Shown piece after piece: positions 27,339 to 36,569 of a DNA stretch of 64,000 nt; positions within the stretch are counted from its first letter, which is position 1, and each line of letters starts with the position of its first letter. Origin of the DNA: Mycobacterium xenopi (GTDB lineage Bacteria > Actinomycetota > Actinomycetes > Mycobacteriales > Mycobacteriaceae). Location: NCBI RefSeq assembly GCF_009936235.1, contig NZ_AP022314.1, forward strand, positions 372,001 through 436,000, read 5' to 3'. Made by a program: the position numbers and the translations under genes. The notes beneath the pieces were generated by a model. The model saw nothing but the letters and a program-made list of their open reading frames with translations, had not been told where the DNA came from and did not search any database.

Positions 27339-27766
27339 GCGGATTTCACCAAGCAGAAGGTCTGGGCGTTCACGCCGTTGGAGATCCTTTCGTCTTTGAC
27401 CACACCGTCGACTGTGATGCGGCAGCCGATCGTGTCGCCGTTGCCTTGGGCGACGATGTTCGGGCTCACCGCGGGATCAGTGGTCGACAACGTCAGCGAC
27501 CACGGCAGCGGTGCCCCGTCCACACGCCGGGGGGTGGCGTTGAGATCCAGGTAATTGATGTCGGCCATGGCGCCGCCCTGGCCGAAGATTTCGTAGACCA
27601 CCACCTTCGGGTTGAACGGCTTAGTGTCTTCGTACTTGACCGACGAGCCGCCGGCGCTGCCGTGAGCGCCGAAGTAGCCATGAACCCGGTACACCGTGAA
27701 CCCGCCGACCGCGACGACGACGGCGATGAGCAACGGCATCCAGACGCGTTTGATAACTCTGTACAT
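27335..27766 (-). CDS. MmpS-family membrane accessory protein
   Basis: 143 residues from ATG 27766: one N-terminal helix (WMPLLIAVVVAVGGFTVYRV), then the beta-sandwich MmpS domain with YEIFGQGGAMADINYLD, GDTIGCRITVDG and VKDERISNG. It partners the adjacent MmpL in export. It forms an operon with mmpL, and only a truncated TetR stub precedes it. Confidence 0.92.
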   Translation of the reverse strand: MYRVIKRVWMPLLIAVVVAVGGFTVYRVHGYFGAHGSAGGSSVKYEDTKPFNPKVVVYEIFGQGGAMADINYLDLNATPRRVDGAPLPWSLTLSTTDPAVSPNIVAQGNGDTIGCRITVDGVVKDERISNGVNAQTFCLVKSA

Positions 27767-27904
27767 CGAAAGCTCACCCCTCTCGTCGTGACCATCGATA
27801 GCCTGCGGCCGCGCGCGCTTCGCGGCGTCGGCACACGCAGACGATCGGCGACACGCTGCCGCCACCGGCGTACACCAGTTCGTCCGGTACGTCAGCGGGT
27901 CTGC

Positions 27905-27997
27905 TCAGGTGTGGCGTTGGTGCGGTTGCCACTGAGATACGACCTCAGAAGCCCTGCCGGCCCGTGGTTTCCTCACCGCGGACCCGGTCCCTGCCAT
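27905..27997 (-). pseudogene. Truncated TetR regulator stub upstream of mmpS-mmpL
   Basis: ATG 27995-27997 follows a near-perfect AAGGAGG and encodes MAGTGSAVRKPRAGRASEV, the basic N-terminus that precedes the helix-turn-helix in mycobacterial TetR proteins. It then runs into VSQWQPHQRHT and a TGA at 27905. No helix-turn-helix remains. The 140 bases to mmpS contain no recognisable regulator sequence, so the body of the gene has been deleted. Identification rests on context and a short basic leader. Confidence 0.5.
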
Positions 27998-28021
27998 GTC
28001 GACCGTCCTCCTTACCGTATT

Positions 28022-28072
28022 GCCATAGATTAGTTGGCCTAACGTACGTGCGCCATAGATTAGCGACGCTAA
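28022..28072. promoter_or_regulatory. Two tandem palindromic operator candidates
   Basis: TTAGTTGGCCTAA (28030-28042) and TTAGCGACGCTAA (28060-28072), each an inverted repeat with TTAG/CTAA arms. Both sit in a 12-base direct repeat, GCCATAGATTAG (28022-28033 and 28052-28063), exactly 30 bases apart, about three helical turns. They lie between the mmpS-side TetR stub and the divergent DUF732 gene. Confidence 0.6.
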
Positions 28073-28165
28073 AGTCTGACTGCTGCGCCGGGCTACGAGT
28101 ATGGCCATCCCGGCCTATCCAGCCGAGATGGACCCGCCGGTGGAACGGAAAGGTACGATCCAGCC

Positions 28166-28501
28166 ATGAAGGTAACGAGGTTTACGGTCACCGCGATCGC
28201 CGTTGCGACTGCTCTGGCCGCACCAGCGCACGCCGACCCGGACACCGACTTCGACAACCAGCTTCAGACCTACGGCATCTACGGCCCCCACGACTACAAC
28301 CCGTACCTGGCCAAAATCGCTTGTCGGCGACTCGGTGACGGCGTCGACCCGGACGCTGCCGCATCCGCCCGGTTCCTGTCACACAACTTGCCGCGGGGCA
28401 CCACCCCGGTGCAGACGTATCAGTTCCTCGGCACCGCGATCAGCTTCTACTGCCCCGACCTGGCACCCAAGCTGCAAAACATTCCACCGGTCCAAAGCTG
28501 A
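28166..28501 (+). CDS. Secreted DUF732 family protein
   Basis: 111 residues with a signal peptide (MKVTRFTVTAIAVATALAAP, cleaved after AHA). The mature domain has the DUF732 pattern: DFDNQLQTYGIY, ACRRLGDGVDPDAAA and FLGTAISFYCPDL, with two Cys. Function unknown; common in mycobacteria. Confidence 0.87.
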   Translation: MKVTRFTVTAIAVATALAAPAHADPDTDFDNQLQTYGIYGPHDYNPYLAKIACRRLGDGVDPDAAASARFLSHNLPRGTTPVQTYQFLGTAISFYCPDLAPKLQNIPPVQS

Positions 28502-28535
28502 GCACCGACGCTCGCCATCCGCCTCGACCGACCGC

Positions 28536-29594
28536 TCAGCCCGCCGAGGCCACGCCACGCGGCAGCGTCAACGGCAGGTCGTTGTAGGTGACGATGCCCG
28601 GCGCGGCCGCGACGACAGCCGGAATCGCGTCGATGGTAGGCATTGCCGTCATGATGTGGCCGAGCGTCATGAAGTCGGCGATGGTCTCGGCCTGGAAATC
28701 CGGGGGCGGCAAAAACCCGACGGTGGTCTTCACCGTTGGCCGTCCGTCGATTTGGATCACCCACCCGTCCTGGTCGATCTTCCAATCCGGCTCGAGGGTC
28801 TGGCCCTTGCGCCACCGCACATTGAGCTCGACGAGGGTTTTGCCGCCGACGACTCCCTGCCAGCTCGCGTAGACGCCGGCGACGCAGCCGGCCGCGATGG
28901 TCCAGGAGCCGAGGTCGAGATCCGCGGTGGTGTGCGCGTACTCCGCCTGGCAGCGCACCTCGTCGAGCTCGACCCCGAGCGCGTCACCGACCAGCCGCAC
29001 CGCCTCGCCGGACACCGCCGTGCCGTGGGCCGTCATCGCCGGCAGCTCGGGGTGGTCGATCGGTTTGCCGAAGCCCACCGGCAGTTCGGTCGCGGGCGAG
29101 TCGTAGAACGTGGTGTCGGCGGCTTCGTTGACGGTGACCTTGTCCACCCGGTCGCACACCATGGCCGACACGATGGCCAGCAGTTCGGCGAATCCGGGGC
29201 TCACCCCGGAGCCGAAGATCGTCGAGCCGCCTTTGCGGCAGGCTTCGGCGATGCGGTCGCGGCCCACGCCCAAGTTGTGTCCGGTGATGAACGAGGCCGT
29301 CGCGACGACGTTGACGCCCGCCGACAGGATACGGACCAGCTCGTCGACGTCGATCCACATCGGGTTGTAGACGACGCAGTCCGGCTTCAGCGCCAGCAGC
29401 GCGTCGACATCATTGGTGGCGGCAACGCCCAGCGGATCGATGCCGCACAGTTCTCCGACGTCGCGGCCCACCTTGTCGGGTGAGTAGGCGTAACAGCCGA
29501 CGAGGTCGAATGCGGGGTTGGCCGCGAGGGCCTGTACCGAGCTCTTACCGACATTTCCTGTCGTCCATTGGACGATCCGATAGCTGTTGGGCAC
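28536..29594 (-). CDS. NAD(P)H-dependent DapB-like amine dehydrogenase family protein
   Basis: 352 residues. The N-terminal Rossmann fold reads YRIVQWTTGNVGKSSVQAL. The central and C-terminal parts follow the dihydrodipicolinate-reductase-like fold of 2,4-diaminopentanoate dehydrogenase relatives (GSGVSPGFAELLAIV, AAGCVAGVYASWQG). Mycobacteria carry several such paralogues with unknown substrates. ATG 29594. It stands between the DUF732 gene and lucA with no operon partner. Confidence 0.78.
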   Translation of the reverse strand: MPNSYRIVQWTTGNVGKSSVQALAANPAFDLVGCYAYSPDKVGRDVGELCGIDPLGVAATNDVDALLALKPDCVVYNPMWIDVDELVRILSAGVNVVATASFITGHNLGVGRDRIAEACRKGGSTIFGSGVSPGFAELLAIVSAMVCDRVDKVTVNEAADTTFYDSPATELPVGFGKPIDHPELPAMTAHGTAVSGEAVRLVGDALGVELDEVRCQAEYAHTTADLDLGSWTIAAGCVAGVYASWQGVVGGKTLVELNVRWRKGQTLEPDWKIDQDGWVIQIDGRPTVKTTVGFLPPPDFQAETIADFMTLGHIMTAMPTIDAIPAVVAAAPGIVTYNDLPLTLPRGVASAG

Positions 29595-29635
29595 CCGCTC
29601 AGCATATTGCCCGCCGGTGACGATGCGGAGCCGGC

Positions 29636-30406
29636 CTACTTGTCTTCGACCGCGACGCCGCCGCGGGAGCGCCGACGCCGCCGCAGCGACGACTTGCCGG
29701 TCGGGCGGCGATTGCGCAATCCGGCTGGCGGTGCCCCGGTTGCGACGGTGTCCTCGGCGCTGGGCAGTTCCTCCTGCGCGGGCTCGGGCTTGTCGGCTGG
29801 CGGCCCGGGCTCCTCGGCGGCCTCGGCGGTTTCTGCTTCGGCTGCCTCGGCTTCGGGTTCCTCGGGTGCAGCCTCGGCCTCGCCGGGCTCGGCACCTTCG
29901 GCTTCCGTGTCGGCTATGCGGCGTTTCTTGCGACGAAGGCGGCGCCTGGGTTGCTTGGCCTTGCGCGGCTTGGGCGGCGGTGGCGGCAGCTCAGCGACAA
30001 ACGACAGGTAGAAGGAGAAAATGCCCAGCAACGCGATTGCGGCCGCGGCCCCGTAGATCCCGAACAACCACTGCCCGCCGGTGTCCAGGCTCAACCAGAT
30101 TTCGCTGATCGCCGCGCCGACGACAAGCACCCCGGCCAGCACCTGCGCCCCGATCGACCAGACGCGCAACGACAGCGCCAGCTGCGGGGTGCCGTATTCG
30201 GGCTTGCGGGTCCGCAACAGCGTAAACACCACCGGAAGCGCGCCCAGCCCGATCAGCCCACCACAACCGATGCGTCCCGCCGTCCCGAGCGCGTGCGGCA
30301 ATTCGCCCATGAGCTCATACCAGCGGGGTATCGCGAAGAAGAAGTAGAGGGCGCCGGCGGCGATCCACGACAGCGCGTGCCACACGATAGCGACCTTGCG
30401 CCCCAT
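29636..30406 (-). CDS. lucA: LucA-like membrane protein (lipid uptake coordinator, Rv3723 family)
   Basis: About 256 residues: four hydrophobic helices in the first 150 residues (VWHALSWIAAGALYFFFAIP, and others), then a long charged tail rich in Arg/Lys, Glu/Ala and finally Arg (SSLRRRRRSRGG). In M. tuberculosis LucA stabilises the Mce1 and Mce4 importers of fatty acids and cholesterol. The assignment rests on position next to tRNA-Ser and aspC (as in Rv3723/Rv3722c) and on architecture. ATG 30406 is preferred to TTG 30418 because AGGAGG lies just upstream. Confidence 0.75.
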   Translation of the reverse strand: MGRKVAIVWHALSWIAAGALYFFFAIPRWYELMGELPHALGTAGRIGCGGLIGLGALPVVFTLLRTRKPEYGTPQLALSLRVWSIGAQVLAGVLVVGAAISEIWLSLDTGGQWLFGIYGAAAAIALLGIFSFYLSFVAELPPPPPKPRKAKQPRRRLRRKKRRIADTEAEGAEPGEAEAAPEEPEAEAAEAETAEAAEEPGPPADKPEPAQEELPSAEDTVATGAPPAGLRNRRPTGKSSLRRRRRSRGGVAVEDK

Positions 30407-30493
30407 AGCCCTCCTCAAGCCTCATCGATGTGAACTCGGTCCAAGGGCGGCCAAACGCTGACCATCTCGCCTGGCCGCACCTTGGACCGCGCG

Positions 30494-30579
30494 CGGAGGA
30501 TGCGGGATTTGAACCCGCGAGGGCTGTTAACCCAACCCGCGTTCCAGGCGAGCGCCATAGGCCACTAGGCGAATCCTCC
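30494..30579 (-). tRNA. tRNA-Ser (GGA)
   Basis: Acceptor GGAGGAT (30573-30579) pairs with ATCCTCC (30495-30501), with discriminator G and no encoded CCA. The anticodon loop CTGGAAC gives GGA, reading UCC/UCU. The long variable arm and GGTTCAAATCC T-loop are typical of serine tRNA. Confidence 0.94.
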
Positions 30580-30624
30580 TCGGTCATGGTAGCTGGCTGG
30601 CGCCAGCTGCCCCGGCAACGGTAC

Positions 30625-30630
30625 TAGACT
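30625..30630 (+). promoter_or_regulatory. -10 element of the SRP RNA gene
   Basis: TAGACT fits the mycobacterial TAnnnT -10 consensus and ends seven bases before the predicted 5' end of the SRP RNA at 30637. Confidence 0.5.
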
Positions 30631-30636
30631 CGCGGT

Positions 30637-30722
30637 GGACCCCGCGCGGCGTCTATCCTGTGAACTCCCCCAGGGCCGGAAGGCAGCAAGGGTCAACGGG
30701 CTCTGGCGGGTGCGCGGGGTCC
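30637..30722 (+). ncRNA. ffs: Signal recognition particle RNA (4.5S type)
   Basis: A long hairpin: GGACCCCGCGC at 30637 pairs with GCGCGGGGTCC ending at 30722. The apical domain IV signature GGGCCGGAAGGCAGCAAGGG holds the GGAA tetraloop and the asymmetric internal loop bound by Ffh. Position between tRNA-Ser and the aspartate aminotransferase gene matches M. tuberculosis. The frame of the next gene appears open through this RNA but is not translated here. Confidence 0.93.
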
Positions 30723-30797
30723 CCCAGGTCGGTGGCGGCCGCGGTCCGACCGGGTATCGATCCCACTTGCTCCACGGCGTGCGACGGTGAAAGGCGT

Positions 30798-32096
30798 ATG
30801 GTGTCGCTGCATTCCCTCAGGCGTGACGAGCTGGCGGCCCTGCACGCCCGTCACCAGCAGCAGTATGCGGGCCTGCAGTCCAAGAAGCTGGCCCTAGATC
30901 TCACGCGTGGCAAACCATCGAGCGAGCAGCTCGACCTGTCCAATGCGCTGCTGAGCCTGCCCGGCGAAGACTACTGCGACGAGGACGGCACCGACACCCG
31001 CAACTACGGCGGACAGCACGGTCTGCCGGGGCTGCGCGCGATTTTCGGTGAGCTGCTTGGCATCCCGGTGCCGAATCTGATCGCTGGCAACAACTCCAGC
31101 CTCGAGATGATGCACGACGTCATCGTTTTCTCGATGTTGCACGGCGGCGTGGATTCGCCGCGACCCTGGAAAGACGAACCGACGGTCAAGTTCCTCTGTC
31201 CGGTCCCCGGCTACGACCGGCACTTCGCGATCAACGAGAGCCTGGGCATCGAGATGATCTCGATCCCGATGCGCGACGACGGGCCCGACGTCGACCTGAT
31301 CGAGGAGCTCGTCGCCGTCGACCCCACCATCAAGGGCATGTGGGCGGTGCCGGTGTTCTCCAACCCCACCGGGGTCACCTACTCGTGGGAGACTGCACGC
31401 CGCCTAGTCCAGATGCGCACGGCGGCAAACGATTTCCGGTTGTTCTGGGATAACGCTTACGCGCTGCACACGTTGACGCTGGACTTTGTCCGACAGATCG
31501 ACGTGCTGGGACTGGCCGCGACAGCCGGCAACCCCAACCGGCCCTATGTCTTCGCGTCCACTTCCAAGATCACTTTCGCCGGTGCCGGCGTCAGCTTCTT
31601 CGGCGGCTCGCTGGGCAATATCGCCTGGTATTTGCAGTATGCGGGCAAGAAGTCGATCGGCCCGGACAAGGTCAACCAGCTGCGCCATTTGCGCTTTTTC
31701 GGCGACGCCGACGGGGTGCGCCTGCAGATGCTGCGGCACCAGCAGATCCTGGCGCCGAAGTTCGCGTTGGCCCTGGAAATTCTCGACAAACGGCTGCGTG
31801 ATTCCCAGATCGCGTCTTGGACCGAGCCCAAAGGCGGGTATTTCATCAGCCTCGACGTGCTCCCCGGCACGGCGCGTCGCACGGTGGCGCTGGCCAAGGA
31901 CGCCGGCATCGCCGTCACCGAGGCCGGCGCGTCGTTCCCGTACCGAAAAGACCCCGACGACAAGAACATTCGGATCGCGCCGACGTTCCCGCCGATGGCA
32001 GACCTGCGCGATGCGATCGACGGGTTGGCCACGTGCGCGCTGCTGGCTGCCACCGAGTCCCTGCTGGCCCGCGCCGGCGTCGGAGCGCGTCGGTAG
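30798..32096 (+). CDS. aspC: Aspartate aminotransferase (Rv3722c type, PLP-dependent)
   Basis: Transfers the amino group of glutamate to oxaloacetate; the M. tuberculosis orthologue is the main, essential aspartate transaminase. 432 residues, class I/II fold. Visible residues are DLTRGKPSSEQLDLS, NNSSLEMMHD, NPTGVTYSWE, DNAYALHTL and STSKITFAGAGVSFFGGS, where the Lys of SK is the PLP Schiff-base residue. Start ATG 30798 (MVSLHSLRRDEL) or the adjacent GTG 30801. The open frame upstream crosses the SRP RNA. Ends ten bases before dnaX. Confidence 0.9.
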   Translation: MVSLHSLRRDELAALHARHQQQYAGLQSKKLALDLTRGKPSSEQLDLSNALLSLPGEDYCDEDGTDTRNYGGQHGLPGLRAIFGELLGIPVPNLIAGNNSSLEMMHDVIVFSMLHGGVDSPRPWKDEPTVKFLCPVPGYDRHFAINESLGIEMISIPMRDDGPDVDLIEELVAVDPTIKGMWAVPVFSNPTGVTYSWETARRLVQMRTAANDFRLFWDNAYALHTLTLDFVRQIDVLGLAATAGNPNRPYVFASTSKITFAGAGVSFFGGSLGNIAWYLQYAGKKSIGPDKVNQLRHLRFFGDADGVRLQMLRHQQILAPKFALALEILDKRLRDSQIASWTEPKGGYFISLDVLPGTARRTVALAKDAGIAVTEAGASFPYRKDPDDKNIRIAPTFPPMADLRDAIDGLATCALLAATESLLARAGVGARR

Positions 32097-32106
32097 CCTG
32101 CTGACC

Positions 32107-33798
32107 GTGGCCCTCTACCGCAAGTACCGACCGGCAACGTTTGCCGAAGTGGTGGGGCAGGAGCATGTCACCGAGCCGCTGTCCGCCGCCCTTGGCGCGG
32201 GCCGGATTCACCACGCCTACCTATTCTCGGGGCCGCGCGGCTGCGGCAAGACCTCGTGTGCGCGGATCCTGGCCCGCTCGTTGAACTGCGCTCAGGGACC
32301 CACATCGAGCCCCTGCGGGGTGTGCGAGTCCTGCGTCGCGCTGGCACCCAATGGTCCGGGCAGCATCGACGTGGTCGAGCTCGACGCCGCCAGCCACGGC
32401 GGCGTCGACGACACCCGCGAGCTGCGAGACCGGGCTTTCTACGCACCGGCCCAGTCACGCTACCGCGTCTTCATCGTCGACGAAGCTCACATGGTGACCA
32501 CCGCGGGGTTCAACGCGCTGCTCAAGATCGTCGAGGAGCCGCCCGAACACCTCATCTTCGTCTTCGCCACCACCGAGCCGGAAAAGGTGCTGCCGACCAT
32601 CCGATCGCGTACCCATCACTATCCGTTCCGGCTGCTGCCGCCGCGCACCATGCGGGCTTTGCTCGAGCGCATCTGTCAGCAGGAGAGTGTGACGATCGAC
32701 GACGCGGTCTACCCGCTGCTGATCCGGGCCGGCGGCGGTTCGCCCCGGGACACCTTGTCGGTGCTCGACCAGTTGCTGGCCGGCGCCGAGGGCGATCGGG
32801 TCACCTACCAGCGGGCGTTGGGATTGCTCGGTGCGACCGACATCGCCCTGATCGACGAGGCCGTCGATGCGCTGGCCGCCGACGACGCCGCGGCGCTGTT
32901 CGGCGCGGTCGAATCGGTGATCGACGCCGGCCACGATCCGCGCCGGTTCACCACCGACCTGTTGGAGCGGTTCCGGGATCTCATTGTGCTGCAATCGGTT
33001 CCCGATGCCGCCGCCCGCGGCGTGGTGGACGCGCCGGAAGACGTGCTGGACCGGATGCGTGATCAAGCGGCCCGGATCGGGACGGCCACACTGACCCGGT
33101 ACGCCGAGGTGGTGCAGGCCGGGCTGGGGGAGATGCGCGGAGCGACGGCACCGCGGCTGCTGCTGGAAGTGATCTGTGCGCGGATGCTGTTGCCGTCAGC
33201 CAGCGATACCGAATCGGCGTTGCTGCAACGCCTCGAGCGCATCGAGAACCGGCTGAAGCTGTCGGTTCCGGCCGACGACGCGGCGAAGCGGTCTGGGCTG
33301 GCGAACAAGGCGAGCGAGCCGGCGCGCAAGCCACCAGCGCCGGTGCAGCCAACGGCACCGGCCAGCCCGAGCGAGCCCGGGGCCGCTGCGGTACGGACCA
33401 TGTGGCCGACGGTGCGCGACAAGGTGCGGCAACGCAGCCGCACCACCGAGGTGATGCTGGCCGGGGCCACCGTGCGGGCGGTCGAGGGCAACACGTTGGT
33501 GTTGAGCCACGAATCGGCACCGCTGGCCAAACGACTTTGCGAGCAGCGCAACGCCGACGTCATCGCCGAGGCGCTCAAAGACGCCCTGGGCGTCGAGTGG
33601 CGGGTGCGCTGCGAGACCGGCGCGCCGGCACCGGCTGACGCGGCTGTTGCGGGGGTGGATCCGGCTCAGCGGGCCGAAGAGGACAGCATGATGGCCGAGG
33701 CCGGCCGCGAGGGTCCGTCGGAACGCCGCGATCCGGAAGAGGCCGCACTCGAACTGCTGCAGAACGAACTGGGCGCCCGGCGCATCGACAACGGGTGA
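32107..33798 (+). CDS. dnaX: DNA polymerase III subunit gamma/tau
   Basis: Clamp-loader ATPase, 563 residues. GTG 32107 starts VALYRKYRPATFAEVVGQEH. Walker A is GPRGCGKTS (42-50), the zinc module LNCAQGPTSSPCGVCESC follows, then VFIVDEAHM (Walker B) and FATTEPEKVLPTIRSR (sensor 1/arginine finger). The C-terminal third is Ala/Pro-rich linker and tau domain. No slippery frameshift site is needed; mycobacteria make a single product. It converges with the methyltransferase gene four bases downstream. Confidence 0.94.
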   Translation: MALYRKYRPATFAEVVGQEHVTEPLSAALGAGRIHHAYLFSGPRGCGKTSCARILARSLNCAQGPTSSPCGVCESCVALAPNGPGSIDVVELDAASHGGVDDTRELRDRAFYAPAQSRYRVFIVDEAHMVTTAGFNALLKIVEEPPEHLIFVFATTEPEKVLPTIRSRTHHYPFRLLPPRTMRALLERICQQESVTIDDAVYPLLIRAGGGSPRDTLSVLDQLLAGAEGDRVTYQRALGLLGATDIALIDEAVDALAADDAAALFGAVESVIDAGHDPRRFTTDLLERFRDLIVLQSVPDAAARGVVDAPEDVLDRMRDQAARIGTATLTRYAEVVQAGLGEMRGATAPRLLLEVICARMLLPSASDTESALLQRLERIENRLKLSVPADDAAKRSGLANKASEPARKPPAPVQPTAPASPSEPGAAAVRTMWPTVRDKVRQRSRTTEVMLAGATVRAVEGNTLVLSHESAPLAKRLCEQRNADVIAEALKDALGVEWRVRCETGAPAPADAAVAGVDPAQRAEEDSMMAEAGREGPSERRDPEEAALELLQNELGARRIDNG

Positions 33799-33802
33799 AA
33801 TT

Positions 33803-35113
33803 TTAGGGCTGCCACCAGGGCCGCAGCGGCAGGCCGCCGTCGTGGCCATGCTTGTCGGGCTTGACCGCCAGCACGTGGTGTAGCTGAATCTTGTTCTGCT
33901 CGAAGCCGACTCGTGAAGCAGCCATGTACAGGCCCCAGATCTTTGCGGTGGGCAGGCCGACTTCGGCGACCGCGTCGTCCCAGTGCTCCACGAGGTTGCG
34001 GCACCAGTCGCGCAGCGTCAGCGCGTAGTGATTGCGGAAATTCTCGTTGTGCAGCACCTCGAAGCCGACCTCTTGGATCTCGGTGATGATGCGGCCGGAT
34101 CCGGTCAGTTCACCGTCGGGGAATACATAGCGGTCGGTGAACCCACCTGCTCGGAACGTGGACCGGTTGGAGGGCCGGGTGATGCAGTGGTTGAGCAGCA
34201 AGCCGCCGGTGCGCAGCTTTTGTTTGAGGAAGCGGAAATACGACGGGTAGTTCTTGACGCCGATGTGCTCGGTCAGCCCAATCGAGGAGACCGCGTCGAA
34301 GCCGATCTCGGGGACATCACGGTAGTCGGAGTGGCGCACCTCGGCCAGGTCGTCAAGGCCCTCTTCCGCGATCTTTTGCTGCGCCCACTTGGCCTGCTCG
34401 GCCGACAGCGTGGCGCCGATGGCGCGCACCCCGCGACGGGCAGCATAGCGGACCATGCCTCCCCAGCCGCAGCCGACGTCGAGCAGGCGGTCACCGGGTT
34501 GCAGGCGCAGCTTGTCGAAGATCAGCCGGTACTTGTTTTCCTGCGCTTCCTCCAGGGTCGCGTCCGGGTGCGGGTACACCGCGCAGGTGTACGTCATCGA
34601 CGGCCCGAGCACCCATTCGTAGAAGGTGTTGGAGACGTCGTAGTGGTGATGGATGGCTTCGGCGTCGCGGGTTTTGCTGTGCCGCAAGCCCTCGGCGATC
34701 CGACGCCAGCGGGGCAGCGCCTCCTGGGGCGGTGGTGCGACGGGCACCAGGCGCTCGACTCCGATGGAACGCACGATGTTGGCCAGCAGCAGCGGCGAGG
34801 GCCGTTTGAAGTCGAGTCTTTCCGCCAACGCTTTGAGCAACTCGTACGGGTCACCGGGATGCACGCCACGCGGTTCCAGATCACCCGAGACGTAGGCGCG
34901 GGCCAGCCCGAGCTCGCCGGGTGCGGTGGCCAGATACGTAGTGCCCCTGGGGGTCAACAAATCCAGGCCCAGTACGGCGTCGTCGGGCCCTGCGGTGCTG
35001 CCGTCGTAGGCGCTGAACTTCAGCGGCTGCTGCCCGCCCTCGGTGAGAATCGCCAGGATCTGAGCCAGGCTCATCTTGCCGGCAGTCGGGGCATGTTCTT
35101 TGGTTGTCGTCAT
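33803..35113 (-). CDS. SAM-dependent lipid methyltransferase, cyclopropane-synthase family
   Basis: 436 residues (Rv3720 family). The SAM motif is LLDVGCGWGGMVRYAARRG, preceded by HHHYDVSNTFYEWVLG and followed by SSIGLTEHIGVKNYPSYF, the bicarbonate/active-site pattern of cyclopropane fatty acid synthases. Its ATG overlaps the stop of the FAD oxidoreductase gene (35110-35113), so they work as a pair. Related pairs in mycobacteria make 10-methyl fatty acids (methylation of oleoyl lipids, then reduction by the FAD partner); that this pair does so is inference. Confidence 0.87.
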   Translation of the reverse strand: MTTTKEHAPTAGKMSLAQILAILTEGGQQPLKFSAYDGSTAGPDDAVLGLDLLTPRGTTYLATAPGELGLARAYVSGDLEPRGVHPGDPYELLKALAERLDFKRPSPLLLANIVRSIGVERLVPVAPPPQEALPRWRRIAEGLRHSKTRDAEAIHHHYDVSNTFYEWVLGPSMTYTCAVYPHPDATLEEAQENKYRLIFDKLRLQPGDRLLDVGCGWGGMVRYAARRGVRAIGATLSAEQAKWAQQKIAEEGLDDLAEVRHSDYRDVPEIGFDAVSSIGLTEHIGVKNYPSYFRFLKQKLRTGGLLLNHCITRPSNRSTFRAGGFTDRYVFPDGELTGSGRIITEIQEVGFEVLHNENFRNHYALTLRDWCRNLVEHWDDAVAEVGLPTAKIWGLYMAASRVGFEQNKIQLHHVLAVKPDKHGHDGGLPLRPWWQP

Positions 35114-36489
35114 CGTCGCTGCACCGCCTTCGCATAGAGGTCGAGAAGACGCGAATCCGGGTCGTAGGTCTTCTTTACCGTCTTATAGGTTTCGCCGCCG
35201 TAGAGTTCGTCGAATTCCTCACGGGTGTAGTAGGAGTCGGAGTACAGCGACTTGTGTCCGTCGAGCTCGCCGACCTTGGCCTCGATCAACCGGTTCGTGG
35301 CACCCTCGGTCGCGCCCGCCGGCACCGACGACCAGAAGCCGACGTTGACATAGGTGCGGCCCGGCCGGATCGGATACAGCGGCCAGCCGTCCTGGTCGCG
35401 TAACCGCAACGGGCACAGCCAGATCGGCGTGATCGGAACGTTATCGAGGAACCACGTTAGGAACTCCTCGGTCCGCTCGATCGGGACCTCGACGTCTTGC
35501 ACCACCCGTTCGCGCGGCGGACGACCCTTGCGCTTTTCCATCCGGTCGGCGATGCCGAACCGCTGGTCGAGGGACACCAGCTTCCAGTACACGCTGCTGC
35601 GCCGGTAACGCCGGGGCCAAAAACGCCTGATCCGCGGATTCTGCGCGCCGAATGACCTTGAGCACCAGAACCAATCGGTGTCCCAACGCCAGAAGTAGTC
35701 GAGGATCGTCAACCGGTCTTCCTTGATACCGGTGTCGTGCTGGATTGAGCGATAGTAGATCTGCTGTCCGGTGTAGTCGCTGACCGGGCCCGGGGTGGTG
35801 GTCCGCACGCCGACGCACAGGTAGCTCTCGTCGGCGCTGAACACCACACCGTCGAGGTAATCGACTGGGACACCGTCGAATCCGCCGGTGTCGACGATGC
35901 GGTCCATGGCCGCCACCATGTCGGCCAGCGAATGAAATCGAACGTGACGCAGTGCCACGAACGGCTTGACGGCCTCCAACTCGATGCGCAGCCTGGTCGA
36001 ATAGCCAAGCGTCCCGTACGAATTGGGAAATGCTCGGTAAAGATCGGCGTGTTGGTGCGGTGACACCGTGAGCAATTCGCCGGCGCCGGTGAGGATGTCC
36101 ATCTCCAGCACCGACTCGTGCGGCAGGCCGTTGCGGAACGAGGCCGACTCGATACCCAATCCGGTGACCGCCCCGCCCAGCGTGATGGTCTTCAGTTGCG
36201 GCACCACCAGCGGCGACAGGCCGTACGGCAGGGTGGCCGCCACCAGGTCTTCGTAGGTGCACATGCCGGCCACGTCGGCGGTACGGGCATCGGGATCGAC
36301 CCAGATGACGTCGGTCAGCCCGGAAGTGTCGAGGCCGGGAGCGTCGCGTTTGGCACGCGCACGAAACAGATTCGAGGTGGGCTTGGCGAGCCGGACGGAC
36401 GCCGTCGCGGGTATGGAGCGATAGCTCGCCAACAACCGCTCGACGCCCGCCCTGTGAGCCTCCAGTGCGGCTTCGGGAACAGGCACCAC
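35110..36489 (-). CDS. FAD-binding oxidoreductase (Rv3719 family)
   Basis: About 459 residues. The FAD_binding_4 region shows VWVDPDARTADV (seen as VIWVDPDARTADVAGM), PLVVPQLKTITLGGAVTGLGIES and the SYGTLGYSTRLRIELE segment, as in DHCR24/DprE1-like enzymes. Coupled to the methyltransferase downstream; as its partner it could reduce a methylene intermediate. The frame is open to 36546. GTG 36489 (or 36486) is preferred because the orthologue begins at VPVPEAA. Confidence 0.84.
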   Translation of the reverse strand: MVPVPEAALEAHRAGVERLLASYRSIPATASVRLAKPTSNLFRARAKRDAPGLDTSGLTDVIWVDPDARTADVAGMCTYEDLVAATLPYGLSPLVVPQLKTITLGGAVTGLGIESASFRNGLPHESVLEMDILTGAGELLTVSPHQHADLYRAFPNSYGTLGYSTRLRIELEAVKPFVALRHVRFHSLADMVAAMDRIVDTGGFDGVPVDYLDGVVFSADESYLCVGVRTTTPGPVSDYTGQQIYYRSIQHDTGIKEDRLTILDYFWRWDTDWFWCSRSFGAQNPRIRRFWPRRYRRSSVYWKLVSLDQRFGIADRMEKRKGRPPRERVVQDVEVPIERTEEFLTWFLDNVPITPIWLCPLRLRDQDGWPLYPIRPGRTYVNVGFWSSVPAGATEGATNRLIEAKVGELDGHKSLYSDSYYTREEFDELYGGETYKTVKKTYDPDSRLLDLYAKAVQRR

Positions 36490-36569
36490 ATATACCCTAG
36501 TCCCCGACAGCTGCCATCGCAGCGTAGACGCGCGATGCCAGCACATCCACAGTAGAGGAGTCTTGTCTG

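Noticed and set aside
30660..30797. Upstream extension of the aspartate aminotransferase frame to 30660
   Set aside because: It runs through the SRP RNA; the ATG at 30798 gives the normal family N-terminus.
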